Source: Paracoccus maritimus (lineage in GTDB: Bacteria > Pseudomonadota > Alphaproteobacteria > Rhodobacterales > Rhodobacteraceae). From it: 64,000 nucleotides of DNA. Both the position numbers and the translations under genes were made by a program. Where the stretch lies: positions 62,001 to 126,000 of the forward strand of contig NZ_JANAVZ010000001.1 in the NCBI RefSeq assembly GCF_025195095.1, given 5' to 3'. This document shows, piece after piece, positions 28,228 through 38,021 of the stretch; within the stretch, counting starts at the first letter, position 1, and the number at the start of each line of letters is the position of its first letter. Under the pieces are notes generated by a model, which was not told where the DNA came from, did no database searches, and saw only the letters and a list, made by a program, of their open reading frames with translations.

Positions 28228-29152
28228 ACGCGCCGAACGCGCGCGGTCCCGCAGGCACGTCAATCCGGGCGCGAATGGTCAGGCTTTCGGCGTCCACCAC
28301 CTCGACCGTATCCGAATCCCAGTTGGCGACCACGACGCCGCTATCGTCGGGCAGGGTGGCGATTCCTTCGGGATAATCGCCGATGTCGATCTCGGCCTGA
28401 ACCGCCAGCGTCTTGGCATCGAACACAGTCAATGTGCCCGCATACTGATTGGTGACGAAACCGCGTCCGCCCGCAAAGGCGACACCATAAGGGTGGCTGC
28501 CTGTCGGCACTTGTCCGATCAGCTTGCCCGTGATCGGGTCGATGACCGACACCACGTCGCCCTGCACATCCGCGGTCCACAGGCGACCATCATGAAATGT
28601 GACGGCAAAGGGATGCGCGCCTGCAGTGGCGATCTTTCGCAGCAGACGCCCGGTCGTGGCATCGAAGATACTGACCGCGTTATCGTCACGATCCGCCGTT
28701 GCGACAAGATCACCCGCGGCGCTGACAGCGACCCCGGCCGGGGAATTGCCGGTATCGACGCGCCACAGCGTTGTCAGGTCGCGACTCAGCCGGGTCAATT
28801 TTGCCTCGAACCAATCCGTCACGAACAGCCCGCCATCGGGCGCGGTCGCGATGCCGAAAGCACCTTCGCCCAGATCGCGCGTGGCGGTGATCCGACCTGC
28901 TTCGTCGATCACGCTCAGCCGTCCGGTATCCGCGGCGATGACATAAGCCCTGCCGGCCCGAGGGTCATAGGCGACGGGCGCGGGCGCATCCTGCAGCGCA
29001 GTCTGCGCAATTATTCCGTTGTCGGACAAGTCGATGATCGACACCATGTTGCCGTTCTGCGACGTCACGAATGCAAGGTCCCCGGCGGTTGCCGGGGACA
29101 GCCAGCATGATCCAGCGACCAGGGCGGCGACAAGGGTCGCGCGAAGCGGCAC
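28202..29152 (-). CDS. Periplasmic YVTN-type beta-propeller protein
   Basis: About 316 residues from a GTG at 29152, preceded by AAAGG and followed at once by a signal peptide (LVAALVAGSCWLSPATAGD); the longer frame runs into the SRPBCC gene and is rejected. Seven repeated blades share the pattern of YVTN repeats, for example SIIDLSDNGII, SIFDATTGRLL and SVIDPITGKLIG. It lies with the SRPBCC gene on the minus strand inside the methanol cluster. Such propellers recur with PQQ dehydrogenases but have no defined activity. A second, related propeller is encoded at 31127. Confidence 0.85.
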   Translation of the reverse strand: MPLRATLVAALVAGSCWLSPATAGDLAFVTSQNGNMVSIIDLSDNGIIAQTALQDAPAPVAYDPRAGRAYVIAADTGRLSVIDEAGRITATRDLGEGAFGIATAPDGGLFVTDWFEAKLTRLSRDLTTLWRVDTGNSPAGVAVSAAGDLVATADRDDNAVSIFDATTGRLLRKIATAGAHPFAVTFHDGRLWTADVQGDVVSVIDPITGKLIGQVPTGSHPYGVAFAGGRGFVTNQYAGTLTVFDAKTLAVQAEIDIGDYPEGIATLPDDSGVVVANWDSDTVEVVDAESLTIRARIDVPAGPRAFGAFTGRQVPQ

Positions 29153-29156
29153 GCCT

Positions 29157-29714
29157 TTATTCGGCCTTGCCGAATTTTTCCGCAAGCGCATCCATTCCCG
29201 CCTGATACACGCCCGTGACCGCCGCAATCGCGGCCTCGTCGTTCAGTTCTGCCGGCGGGTCGTTATTCGGAAAGCCGCGATAGAACCCGGCCTTCCAGAT
29301 CACCTCGGCCTTGCCGTCTTTGTCCTTGACCTGAAGGGTCGAGGAATAGTTCGTCACCGGCAGAACCTCGACCGCGACATCGGTGATCATGTATTTGTAC
29401 ATCCGCTTTTCCGGGCTCCAGCCGATCAGATGTTCGGTGATGGTCGGATCGCCGGATTCGGCTTTCAGATGCAGGATGCGGGTGGATTCGTCGGGGATGT
29501 CGGCGGGTGCACCATCTGGTGTCATCTCGGTCGACGCGACAACGGGATGCCAGCTCATGTCGTCAAATTTACCGATCGCCTGCCATACCTCGTCGGGCGT
29601 CGCGTTCAGGACTTGCGTCATCTCGACCTTCTGGCGTGAGGGACCATGGGCCTGGGCCGCACCGGCCAGCGCCAAGGCGGTTCCCACAATCACGGCAAGC
29701 AGTTTGCGTTTCAT
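29157..29714 (-). CDS. SRPBCC-family periplasmic protein (MxaD-like)
   Basis: 185 residues from the ATG at 29714, which starts a clear signal peptide (MKRKLLAVIVGTALALAGAA). The START/Bet v 1-like (SRPBCC) fold is indicated by VLNATPDEVWQAIGKFDDMS near the mature N-terminus and by the long C-terminal helix (AAIAAVTGVYQAGMDALAEK). MxaD, of the same superfamily, helps methanol dehydrogenase interact with its cytochrome in Methylobacterium. A similar role for XoxF-XoxG is inferred from context. It is transcribed divergently from the substrate-binding protein gene. Confidence 0.82.
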   Translation of the reverse strand: MKRKLLAVIVGTALALAGAAQAHGPSRQKVEMTQVLNATPDEVWQAIGKFDDMSWHPVVASTEMTPDGAPADIPDESTRILHLKAESGDPTITEHLIGWSPEKRMYKYMITDVAVEVLPVTNYSSTLQVKDKDGKAEVIWKAGFYRGFPNNDPPAELNDEAAIAAVTGVYQAGMDALAEKFGKAE

Positions 29715-29927
29715 CGTCCCGTTTCCCTCCGGCTTCAGTCTGGTCGCTTCATGCGCATGACCCCGCCAAAGCCGGGTTCCGCACCTTTCATCAAACCATG
29801 CCCCGGTCATCGCCGGGGCGTCCATAAGACCAAAGACTGAACCAAACTTTCCCGGTCACGCCGGGAATAATAACCGGGTTGCCCAAGGGCTTTCGCACAC
29901 TCAACATGATTGTCGGGGAGCGAGAAA

Positions 29928-31130
29928 ATGTTCAAGAGAATCATAGTACTTTTGGCTGGTGTCTGGCTGTGCGCCGTGCCGGCAGCCGCGCAGCAGCAGC
30001 CCGAGGTGGCGGTGATCCGGGCCGCTGTGCTGCGGGTGGATGATCCCGGCCTGCCGCCGATCTCGCGGCTGGATCTGCCACCCGAGGATCTGGCCTTCGC
30101 GGGCGCGCGGCTGGCGATCGAGGACAACGACACCACCGGCCGGTTCATGAACCAGGACTTCGAGGCCGAAGAGATCGCCACTGATCCGGGCAGCGCAGGC
30201 GCCGAACTGGACCGGCTGATCGAGGACGGGATCCAGTTCATCGTGGTGTTGGCGGACGACGCGACCACCTTGGCCTTGGCAGACCAGGCCGGCGATCGGG
30301 CGATGATCCTTAACGCGATGGCGCGCGGCGACAATCTGCGCGGCACGGATTGCCGCTTCAACACGATCCACGTGGCGCCCAGCAATGCGATGCTGGCCGA
30401 CGCGCTGGCGCAGTTCCTGATGTGGAAGAACTGGCCGCGCTGGTTCCTGATCGAAGGCAGCCATCCTGCGGACACCGCGCTGGCCGACGCTTATCGCCGC
30501 GCGGCCACGAAATTCGGCGCCAGAATCGTCGAGGATCGGGTCTACGAAGATACCGGCGGCGCCCGGCGCACGGATTCGGGCCATGTTCAGGTCCAGAAGC
30601 AGATGCCCGTCTTCACCCAGCGGGCCGAGGACCACGACGTGGTCGTCGCCGCCGACGAAGCCGATGTATTCGCGTCTTACCTGCCGTATCAGGTCTGGGA
30701 TCCCCGCCCGGTGACCGGATCTGCCGGGCTGGTCCCGCGCAGCTGGCATCCGGCGATGGAAGCTTGGGGCGCCTCGCAGTTCCAGAACCGCTTCGAGGAA
30801 CTGGCCAACCGTCCGATCCGCGAACCCGATTATCAGACATGGCTGGCGCTGCGCATGATCGGCGAGGCCGCGACACGCACCCAGTCCGCCGATCCGCAGA
30901 CGCTGCGCGAATTCATGTTGTCCGAACAGTTTGAAGTGGCCGGGTTCAAGGGTCAGAAACTGACGCTGCGCGACTGGGACCATCAGGTTCGCCAGCCGAT
31001 CCTGCTGACCACCGGCAAGCTGACCGCATCGGTCAGCCCGCAAGAGCAGTTCCTGCACCAGATAAGTCAACTGGATACGCTGGGGATCGACCGCCCTGAA
31101 ACCGAATGCAAGTTCCGAGAGGCGACATGA
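29928..31130 (+). CDS. Substrate-binding protein of the PQQ-dehydrogenase-associated ABC system
   Basis: 400 residues with a signal peptide (cleavage near PAAAQ). It resembles branched-chain amino acid type (Periplas_BP_6) proteins and the subfamily found only in PQQ alcohol dehydrogenase clusters. Visible landmarks are DLAFAGARLAIEDNDTTGRF and LADDATTLALADQAGDRAM. The ligand is not known. It precedes, with ATGA overlap, the beta-propeller gene, and an ABC ATPase and permease lie downstream. The pairing of this import-type binding protein with an export-type (ABC-2) permease is unusual, so it may not deliver substrate to that transporter. Confidence 0.85.
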   Translation: MFKRIIVLLAGVWLCAVPAAAQQQPEVAVIRAAVLRVDDPGLPPISRLDLPPEDLAFAGARLAIEDNDTTGRFMNQDFEAEEIATDPGSAGAELDRLIEDGIQFIVVLADDATTLALADQAGDRAMILNAMARGDNLRGTDCRFNTIHVAPSNAMLADALAQFLMWKNWPRWFLIEGSHPADTALADAYRRAATKFGARIVEDRVYEDTGGARRTDSGHVQVQKQMPVFTQRAEDHDVVVAADEADVFASYLPYQVWDPRPVTGSAGLVPRSWHPAMEAWGASQFQNRFEELANRPIREPDYQTWLALRMIGEAATRTQSADPQTLREFMLSEQFEVAGFKGQKLTLRDWDHQVRQPILLTTGKLTASVSPQEQFLHQISQLDTLGIDRPETECKFREAT

Positions 31131-32086
31131 AACATCTGCTTACCCTGACCCTTTGCCTTGCCGCTGCACCTGCGCTGGCCAACCGTGTCTTCGTCAGCAA
31201 TGAAAAAGGCAACGACGTGACCGTTCTGGACAGCGAGACGCTGGAAGTGATCGGCACCTATCCCGTCGGCAACCGCCCGCGTGGCATCACCATCAGTCCC
31301 GACGGTTCCGAGCTGTATGTCTGCGCGTCCGATGACAACCTCGTGCGCGTGTTCGACCCCGAAACCATGGAAGAAATGCATACCCTGCCCTCGGGGCCGG
31401 ACCCGGAACTGTTCGTCCTGCATCCATCGGGCAACCCGCTTTACGTCGCGAACGAGGACGACAATCTTGTGACTGTGGTGGATACCAAAACGCACGAGGT
31501 GCTGGCCGAAATTCCGGTGGGCGTCGAACCCGAAGGCATGGGCGTCAGCCCCGATGGCCAAGTGGTGATCAACACCTCGGAAACGACCAACATGGCGCAT
31601 TTCATCGACAGCGACAGCTTCGAGATCGTCGCCAACGTCCTGGTGGACAGCCGTCCGCGATTTGCCGAATACAATCATGACGGCAGCAAGCTGTATGTCA
31701 GTTCGGAAATCGGCGGCACGGTCAGCGTGATCGACCCATCGACCCAGCAGATCGCCCATAAGATCGAATTCGAGATCCCCGGCGTTCTGCCCGAGGCGAT
31801 CCAGCCGGTCGGGGTGCGCGTGACCAGTGACGGCAAGAAGGTGTTCGTGGCACTTGGACCCGCGAACCGCGTGGCCGTGATCGACGGCGAGACCGACGAG
31901 GTAAGGGACTATCTGCTGGTCGGGCAGCGGGTCTGGCAGATGGCGTTCACACCGGACGAACGATACCTGTTTACGACCAACGGCAATTCCAACGATGTCT
32001 CGGTCATCGACGTGGCCGAGGAAGAGGTGGTGAAATCCATCCCCGTCGGCCAGCAGCCCTGGGGCGTTGTGGTCGCACCGGACTGA
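31127..32086 (+). CDS. PQQ-dependent catabolism-associated beta-propeller protein
   Basis: 319 residues with an N-terminal signal peptide (cleavage near PALAN). YVTN-type repeats run through the mature protein: VFVSNEKGNDVTVLD, LYVCASDDNLVRVFD, LYVANEDDNLVTVVD, LYVSSEIGGTVSVID and FTTNGNSNDVSVID. The family is restricted to PQQ alcohol dehydrogenase clusters. Function is unknown; a scaffold or cofactor-handling role is inference. The start overlaps the preceding stop (ATGA) and the next gene follows after 22 bases. Confidence 0.88.
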   Translation: MKHLLTLTLCLAAAPALANRVFVSNEKGNDVTVLDSETLEVIGTYPVGNRPRGITISPDGSELYVCASDDNLVRVFDPETMEEMHTLPSGPDPELFVLHPSGNPLYVANEDDNLVTVVDTKTHEVLAEIPVGVEPEGMGVSPDGQVVINTSETTNMAHFIDSDSFEIVANVLVDSRPRFAEYNHDGSKLYVSSEIGGTVSVIDPSTQQIAHKIEFEIPGVLPEAIQPVGVRVTSDGKKVFVALGPANRVAVIDGETDEVRDYLLVGQRVWQMAFTPDERYLFTTNGNSNDVSVIDVAEEEVVKSIPVGQQPWGVVVAPD

Positions 32087-32108
32087 CATACCAATAAGGA
32101 GGAACGAC

Positions 32109-32693
32109 ATGACCAATGATCTGACACGCCTGCTGGCGATCCTGATGCTGACCACCGGACTGTCCTCGCCCGTCTTCGCACAGGAAAGCGGCGCCGGCGA
32201 TGACGCCGCGACCGAGGCTTCTGCAGACGAGGCGATGGCCGGGGAAGAAGATGACGACGACGACGATGATGAGGAGGACGCCGGCGGCGACGATGCGGGC
32301 GTATATGACGCCAAGGGCAAGTTCGATTACGGTTTCGCAGGTCTTCTGGACCGTGACAACCGCAGCGATCTGGCTCCGTTGACGCTGGCTGCGGGGCAGC
32401 CTGTCTCGGGCGGCGAATACACGCTGAAATCGGGTGGCTATTACCGCATCGACATCAATGCCGACGGCAGCCAGGAACTGGCCTTGTCCGGCGGAGATTT
32501 CTTCCGGTCGGTCTGGGTGAACGAGATCGTCATCAACGATATCGAGGTGCGGCCGGTAGGTGTGCACAGCCTTGAATTCGACGATGCGGGCACCGCCACC
32601 ATGAGCTTCATTGCAATCGTGCCTGGACGCTATACCCTGTCCGTGCCGGGATCGTCCGGCGATACGCTGCAGGCGGTGTTCAACATCCAGTAG
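32109..32693 (+). CDS. Secreted protein with a 12-residue Asp/Glu run, unknown function
   Basis: 194 residues from the ATG at 32109, after AAGGAGGAACG. A signal peptide (cleavage near VFAQ) is followed by an acidic region; residues 46-57 are all Asp or Glu (seven Asp flanked by Glu), and several more acids surround it. The C-terminal 120 residues look like an all-beta domain (GGYYRIDINADGSQELALSG; ATMSFIAIVPGRYTLSVPG), perhaps cupredoxin-like but without a convincing copper site. I recognise no family. It sits in the lanthanide/PQQ module just before an ABC exporter. Metal binding by the acidic run is a plausible guess. Confidence 0.8.
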   Translation: MTNDLTRLLAILMLTTGLSSPVFAQESGAGDDAATEASADEAMAGEEDDDDDDDEEDAGGDDAGVYDAKGKFDYGFAGLLDRDNRSDLAPLTLAAGQPVSGGEYTLKSGGYYRIDINADGSQELALSGGDFFRSVWVNEIVINDIEVRPVGVHSLEFDDAGTATMSFIAIVPGRYTLSVPGSSGDTLQAVFNIQ

Positions 32694-32733
32694 CGGACGG
32701 GGCCACCCACCGCCCGGCGGACACCGATTTTCG

Positions 32734-32757
32734 CGTCGATCCCAACCCGGATCGACG
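32734..32757 (+). repeat. Hairpin between the acidic protein gene and the ABC ATPase
   Basis: CGTCGATCC (32734-32742) pairs perfectly with GGATCGACG (32749-32757) around a six-base loop, 41 bases after the acidic protein stop. No U-run follows. Confidence 0.55.
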
Positions 32758-32814
32758 GCGCAGACAACAGCGCCGGACGACGTAAACTGTATTTGGAGGA
32801 AAAGGCGAGGCCGC

Positions 32815-32835
32815 ATGGCCTTACCGACCGGATGA
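32815..32835 (+). CDS. Candidate six-codon minigene coupled to the ABC ATPase
   Basis: ATG at 32815, four bases after a purine-rich GGCGAGG, encodes MALPTG and stops with a TGA that overlaps the ATPase ATG at 32832 (ATGA). The strong GGAGGAAAAGG ribosome-site-like sequence upstream fits this ATG better than the ATPase start. It may couple translation of the transporter. Chance is not excluded. Confidence 0.25.
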   Translation: MALPTG

Positions 32836-33560
32836 CAACAGATGCGCTTGCCATCGACGATGTCAGCCACAGCTTCGGCCGCGTTCAGGCGCTGAAGAAT
32901 GTGACTCTGAATGTGCCGCCCGGCCGATTCACGGCCCTGCTGGGTGTGAACGGCGCTGGCAAGACGACGCTTTTTTCGCTTGTCACGCGGCTATATGACA
33001 ACAGTTCGGGCGCGATCCGCGTGGCGGGGTACGATCTGCGCCGCAAGCCGTCGCAGGCGTTGGCGCGGTTGGGGGTGGTGTTCCAGAGCCGGGCGATGGA
33101 CGCCGACCTGACGGTGCGCCAGAACCTTGCCTACCATGCCAGCCTGCATGGGATCGGGCGGCGTGACGCGTCAGACCGCATCGCCGAGGTGCTGGGCCAG
33201 GTCGGGCTGTCGGAAAAGGCCGGTGACAGGATCAGCGCGCTGTCGGGTGGCCAGCAGCGCCGGGCCGAGATCGCCCGCGCCCTGATCCACCGCCCCGACA
33301 TCCTGCTGCTGGACGAGGCCACGGTGGGCCTGGACGTGAAATCCCGCGCCGAGGTTCTGGCGCTGACCCGCAGGCTGATCGCCGAGAACGGCGTTTCAGC
33401 ATTGTGGGCCACCCATATCATGGATGAAATCCAGCCCGACGACGATCTGGTGATCCTGCACGAAGGGCAGGTCCTGCGCCGTGATCGCGCGTCCGAGATC
33501 GCCAGAGGCAAGGGACTGACCCAGGCATTCCTGGATCTGACCGGGGTTGCGCCGGCATGA
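32832..33560 (+). CDS. ABC transporter ATP-binding protein of the PQQ-dehydrogenase system
   Basis: 242 residues from the ATG at 32832; the longer frame begins with a TTG inside a ribosome-site-like stretch and is rejected. Walker A is GVNGAGKTT, the signature is LSGGQQRRAEIARAL, and Walker B is ILLLDEATVGLD, with the following His in LWATHIMDEI. It matches the ATP-binding subunit of the ABC-2 type system found with PQQ alcohol dehydrogenases. It would power the permease encoded next, with which it overlaps by four bases. The substrate is unknown. Confidence 0.93.
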   Translation: MTTDALAIDDVSHSFGRVQALKNVTLNVPPGRFTALLGVNGAGKTTLFSLVTRLYDNSSGAIRVAGYDLRRKPSQALARLGVVFQSRAMDADLTVRQNLAYHASLHGIGRRDASDRIAEVLGQVGLSEKAGDRISALSGGQQRRAEIARALIHRPDILLLDEATVGLDVKSRAEVLALTRRLIAENGVSALWATHIMDEIQPDDDLVILHEGQVLRRDRASEIARGKGLTQAFLDLTGVAPA

Positions 33561-34378
33561 GTGATATCCCATTTCCGCCCCGCGCATGGATCACCGCCTT
33601 TCTCGGCATCGCCCGTCGCGAAACCCTGCGCTTCGTCAACCAGCGTGGCCGGTTTCTTGCCGCGCTGGTCCGGCCGCTGGTCTGGCTGTTCATCTTCGCG
33701 GCCGGCTTTCGCGCCGTGCTGGGCCTGTCGATCACGCCGCCCTATCAGACCTATGTCCTCTACGAGGTTTATGTCACGCCGGGCCTTGTCGCGATGATCC
33801 AGCTTTTCAACGGGATGCAGTCATCGTTGTCGATGGTCTATGACCGCGAAACCGGCGCCATGCGGACGCTGCTGGTCAGCCCGTTTCCACGCTGGTTCCT
33901 GCTGGCGTCGAAGCTGGTGGCGGGTGTCGTGGTGTCGATCATTCAGGTCTTCACCTTTCTGGCAATCGCCTGGTTCTGGGGTATCAGGCCGCCTGCGATC
34001 GGCTATCTGACGGTGCTGCCCGCCCTGATCCTGGCCGGGCTGATGCTGGGGGCGATGGGGTTGTTCCTGTCATCGGCGATCCGGCAGCTGGAAAATTTCG
34101 CCGGTGTCATGAACTTCGTCATCTTCCCGATGTTCTTCGCGTCCTCGGCGCTGTATCCGCTGTGGCGGATGCGCGAAAGCTCGACCCTGTTGCACGACAT
34201 CTGCGCGATCAATCCCTTTACCCATGCGGTCGAGCTGATCCGTTTCGCGCTGTATGCGCAGGTGAACTGGCTGTCGCTGGCCGTGGTTCTAGGATGTTTG
34301 GCGGGGTTCTTTGGGGCGGCGGTGTTCATGTATGATCCGGCCAAGGGGCTTTGGGCCCGCAGAAAGGGGGGAGGATGA
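33557..34378 (+). CDS. ABC-2 type permease of the PQQ-dehydrogenase system
   Basis: 273 residues with six predicted membrane helices in the ABC-2 arrangement. Typical segments are QTYVLYEVYVTPGLVAMIQ, the MVYDRETGAMRTLLVSPFPR coupling region, and NFVIFPMFFASSALYPLW. ABC-2 permeases usually export, often drugs, lipids or polysaccharides. The substrate here is unknown. It overlaps the ATPase gene before it and the small secreted protein after it by four bases each, which ties the three together. Confidence 0.92.
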   Translation: MSDIPFPPRAWITAFLGIARRETLRFVNQRGRFLAALVRPLVWLFIFAAGFRAVLGLSITPPYQTYVLYEVYVTPGLVAMIQLFNGMQSSLSMVYDRETGAMRTLLVSPFPRWFLLASKLVAGVVVSIIQVFTFLAIAWFWGIRPPAIGYLTVLPALILAGLMLGAMGLFLSSAIRQLENFAGVMNFVIFPMFFASSALYPLWRMRESSTLLHDICAINPFTHAVELIRFALYAQVNWLSLAVVLGCLAGFFGAAVFMYDPAKGLWARRKGGG

Positions 34379-34968
34379 AACCGATACTCGTGCTGATCCT
34401 GATGATGGCGGCCGGCCCGGCGCTGTCGGCCAGCGGCACCGACCCGACCTGGCCCTGCATCCAGCGCAAGCAGCCGCATCTGTCGCTGGGGCAGATGTGG
34501 GCGGGGCCGGTGCCGGATGCGCAGACTGCCGAACTTGCCCGGGATCCGCAGATCGCCGCGCTGGCCGACCGTCTGGAACAGCGGCGACTGCCGCTGGAAG
34601 AAGCCGACAAGATCATCGCCGAATTTGCCGGCGATGCCGACAATGCACGCCTGACCGCGCTGATGCAGGCGATCTTCGACCGGATCGAACCCGACCGCAG
34701 TGCGCTGATCGACGGCATTGCCCGCTATGGCCGCAAGCAGGTGGATCTGTCGAAGATGATCGAGGATCGGCGCGCCGAGATGGTGCGCATGGAACAGTCA
34801 GAGGATCCCGACTTCGATGCCATCGACGCCGAGGAACGGGCGCTGGACTGGGATCAGCGAATCTTCACCGAACGCCAGCAATCGCTGACCTATGTCTGCG
34901 AGACGCCGGTGATCCTGGAACAGCGGGCCTTTGCGCTGGCCCGTTCCATTGCCAGCCATCTGGAATGA
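34375..34968 (+). CDS. Small secreted protein of the PQQ/ABC module, unknown function
   Basis: 197 residues with a signal peptide (cleavage near ALSAS). The mature part has one early Cys (WPCIQRK) and a second near the C-terminus (YVCETPV), which could form a disulfide, and is otherwise mainly charged helix. No family function is recognised. The start overlaps the permease stop (ATGA), so it is translated with the transporter, and it is the last gene of the module. It converges on glf with nine bases between stops. A periplasmic adaptor role for the exporter is speculation. Confidence 0.82.
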   Translation: MKPILVLILMMAAGPALSASGTDPTWPCIQRKQPHLSLGQMWAGPVPDAQTAELARDPQIAALADRLEQRRLPLEEADKIIAEFAGDADNARLTALMQAIFDRIEPDRSALIDGIARYGRKQVDLSKMIEDRRAEMVRMEQSEDPDFDAIDAEERALDWDQRIFTERQQSLTYVCETPVILEQRAFALARSIASHLE

Positions 34969-34977
34969 CTTGCCCGG

Positions 34978-37219
<2,242 letters not shown>

Positions 37220-37240
37220 AGCCGGTCAGGAACATCGCGC

Positions 37241-37933
37241 TCAGGCCGGGTCGCTGACCGGCGCGGTCCACGGCCGGATCTCGGCCTCCATCCAGGTGCC
37301 GTGGGCCGCGTTCGGGAACACGATCCAGTCGTCGCCGAAACGGTCGGAATGTTCCTCGGCCAAGCGGTGCTGATCTTCCAGGCCGATGCCTGCGAAGGCG
37401 CCGTGAAAATCGTGCAAAGTGTCGCCAAGATGCAGGATGATGCGGTGATCGCGTTCGATGGCGGCGCGGCGTTCGGCCTTGGGCGGGCCGAAAAGCTGGA
37501 CATGATCGGCGCTGACCTGCGGCAAGCCAAGGCTGGACAGCGTGGCGATCGTGGCCAGCTTGTTTTCGTCGAAACGGTCCGAGACATAGAAGATCGTCAC
37601 CCCCAGCCGGTCTGCGAGGTGAAAGAAATCGGCAGCACCGGGGATCAGATGCGGGTCACCCTCGCGTTCCCACAGCTTCCAGGTTTCGACATTGTCGCCC
37701 TGATGGGTCATCGCGTGCGCCATGATCGCCGTGTTGTCGAGGATCGTTTCGTCGATGTCGCTGACGACAGCCAGCCCCGCGCCCTGACCGCCAGCGGCGT
37801 CCACCGCCATTCGCAGCCGCAGCGTGGCCAGCGCATAGCATTGCCGTTGCAGCGCCTTCACCTCGGCCGAGCGCTGTTGATAGCGGATCGCCATGGCATG
37901 TTCGCGCGGATGGCGTCTGGTCGTGTCTGTCAT
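37241..37933 (-). CDS. HAD-superfamily acid phosphatase (class B-like, e(P4) family), no signal peptide
   Basis: 230 residues. The HAD motif I is SDIDETILDN (DxDET of the class B/C acid phosphatases), motif II lies in IFYVSDR, and HLGDTLHDF is the late acidic motif. The relatives, such as lipoprotein e(P4), act on 5'-nucleotides outside the cytoplasm, yet this N-terminus (MTDTTRRHPREHAMAIRYQQ) has no signal peptide or lipobox. Either the enzyme is cytoplasmic or a start was misread, although no hydrophobic leader lies upstream in frame. Confidence 0.85.
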   Translation of the reverse strand: MTDTTRRHPREHAMAIRYQQRSAEVKALQRQCYALATLRLRMAVDAAGGQGAGLAVVSDIDETILDNTAIMAHAMTHQGDNVETWKLWEREGDPHLIPGAADFFHLADRLGVTIFYVSDRFDENKLATIATLSSLGLPQVSADHVQLFGPPKAERRAAIERDHRIILHLGDTLHDFHGAFAGIGLEDQHRLAEEHSDRFGDDWIVFPNAAHGTWMEAEIRPWTAPVSDPA

Positions 37934-38021
37934 GTCCGGTCCCCGTATCCTGCGCGCCGGACGCTAGGGTGGTGGCGCGGAAAGGTCAAACCGCGGCTGT
38001 GCGACGGTCGCGGCGGGCGGT

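Noticed and set aside
28202..29227. Longer start (29227) for the minus-strand beta-propeller
   Set aside because: It would overlap the SRPBCC coding region by 71 bases and lacks a signal peptide at its N-terminus; the GTG at 29152 with AAAGG gives a proper one.
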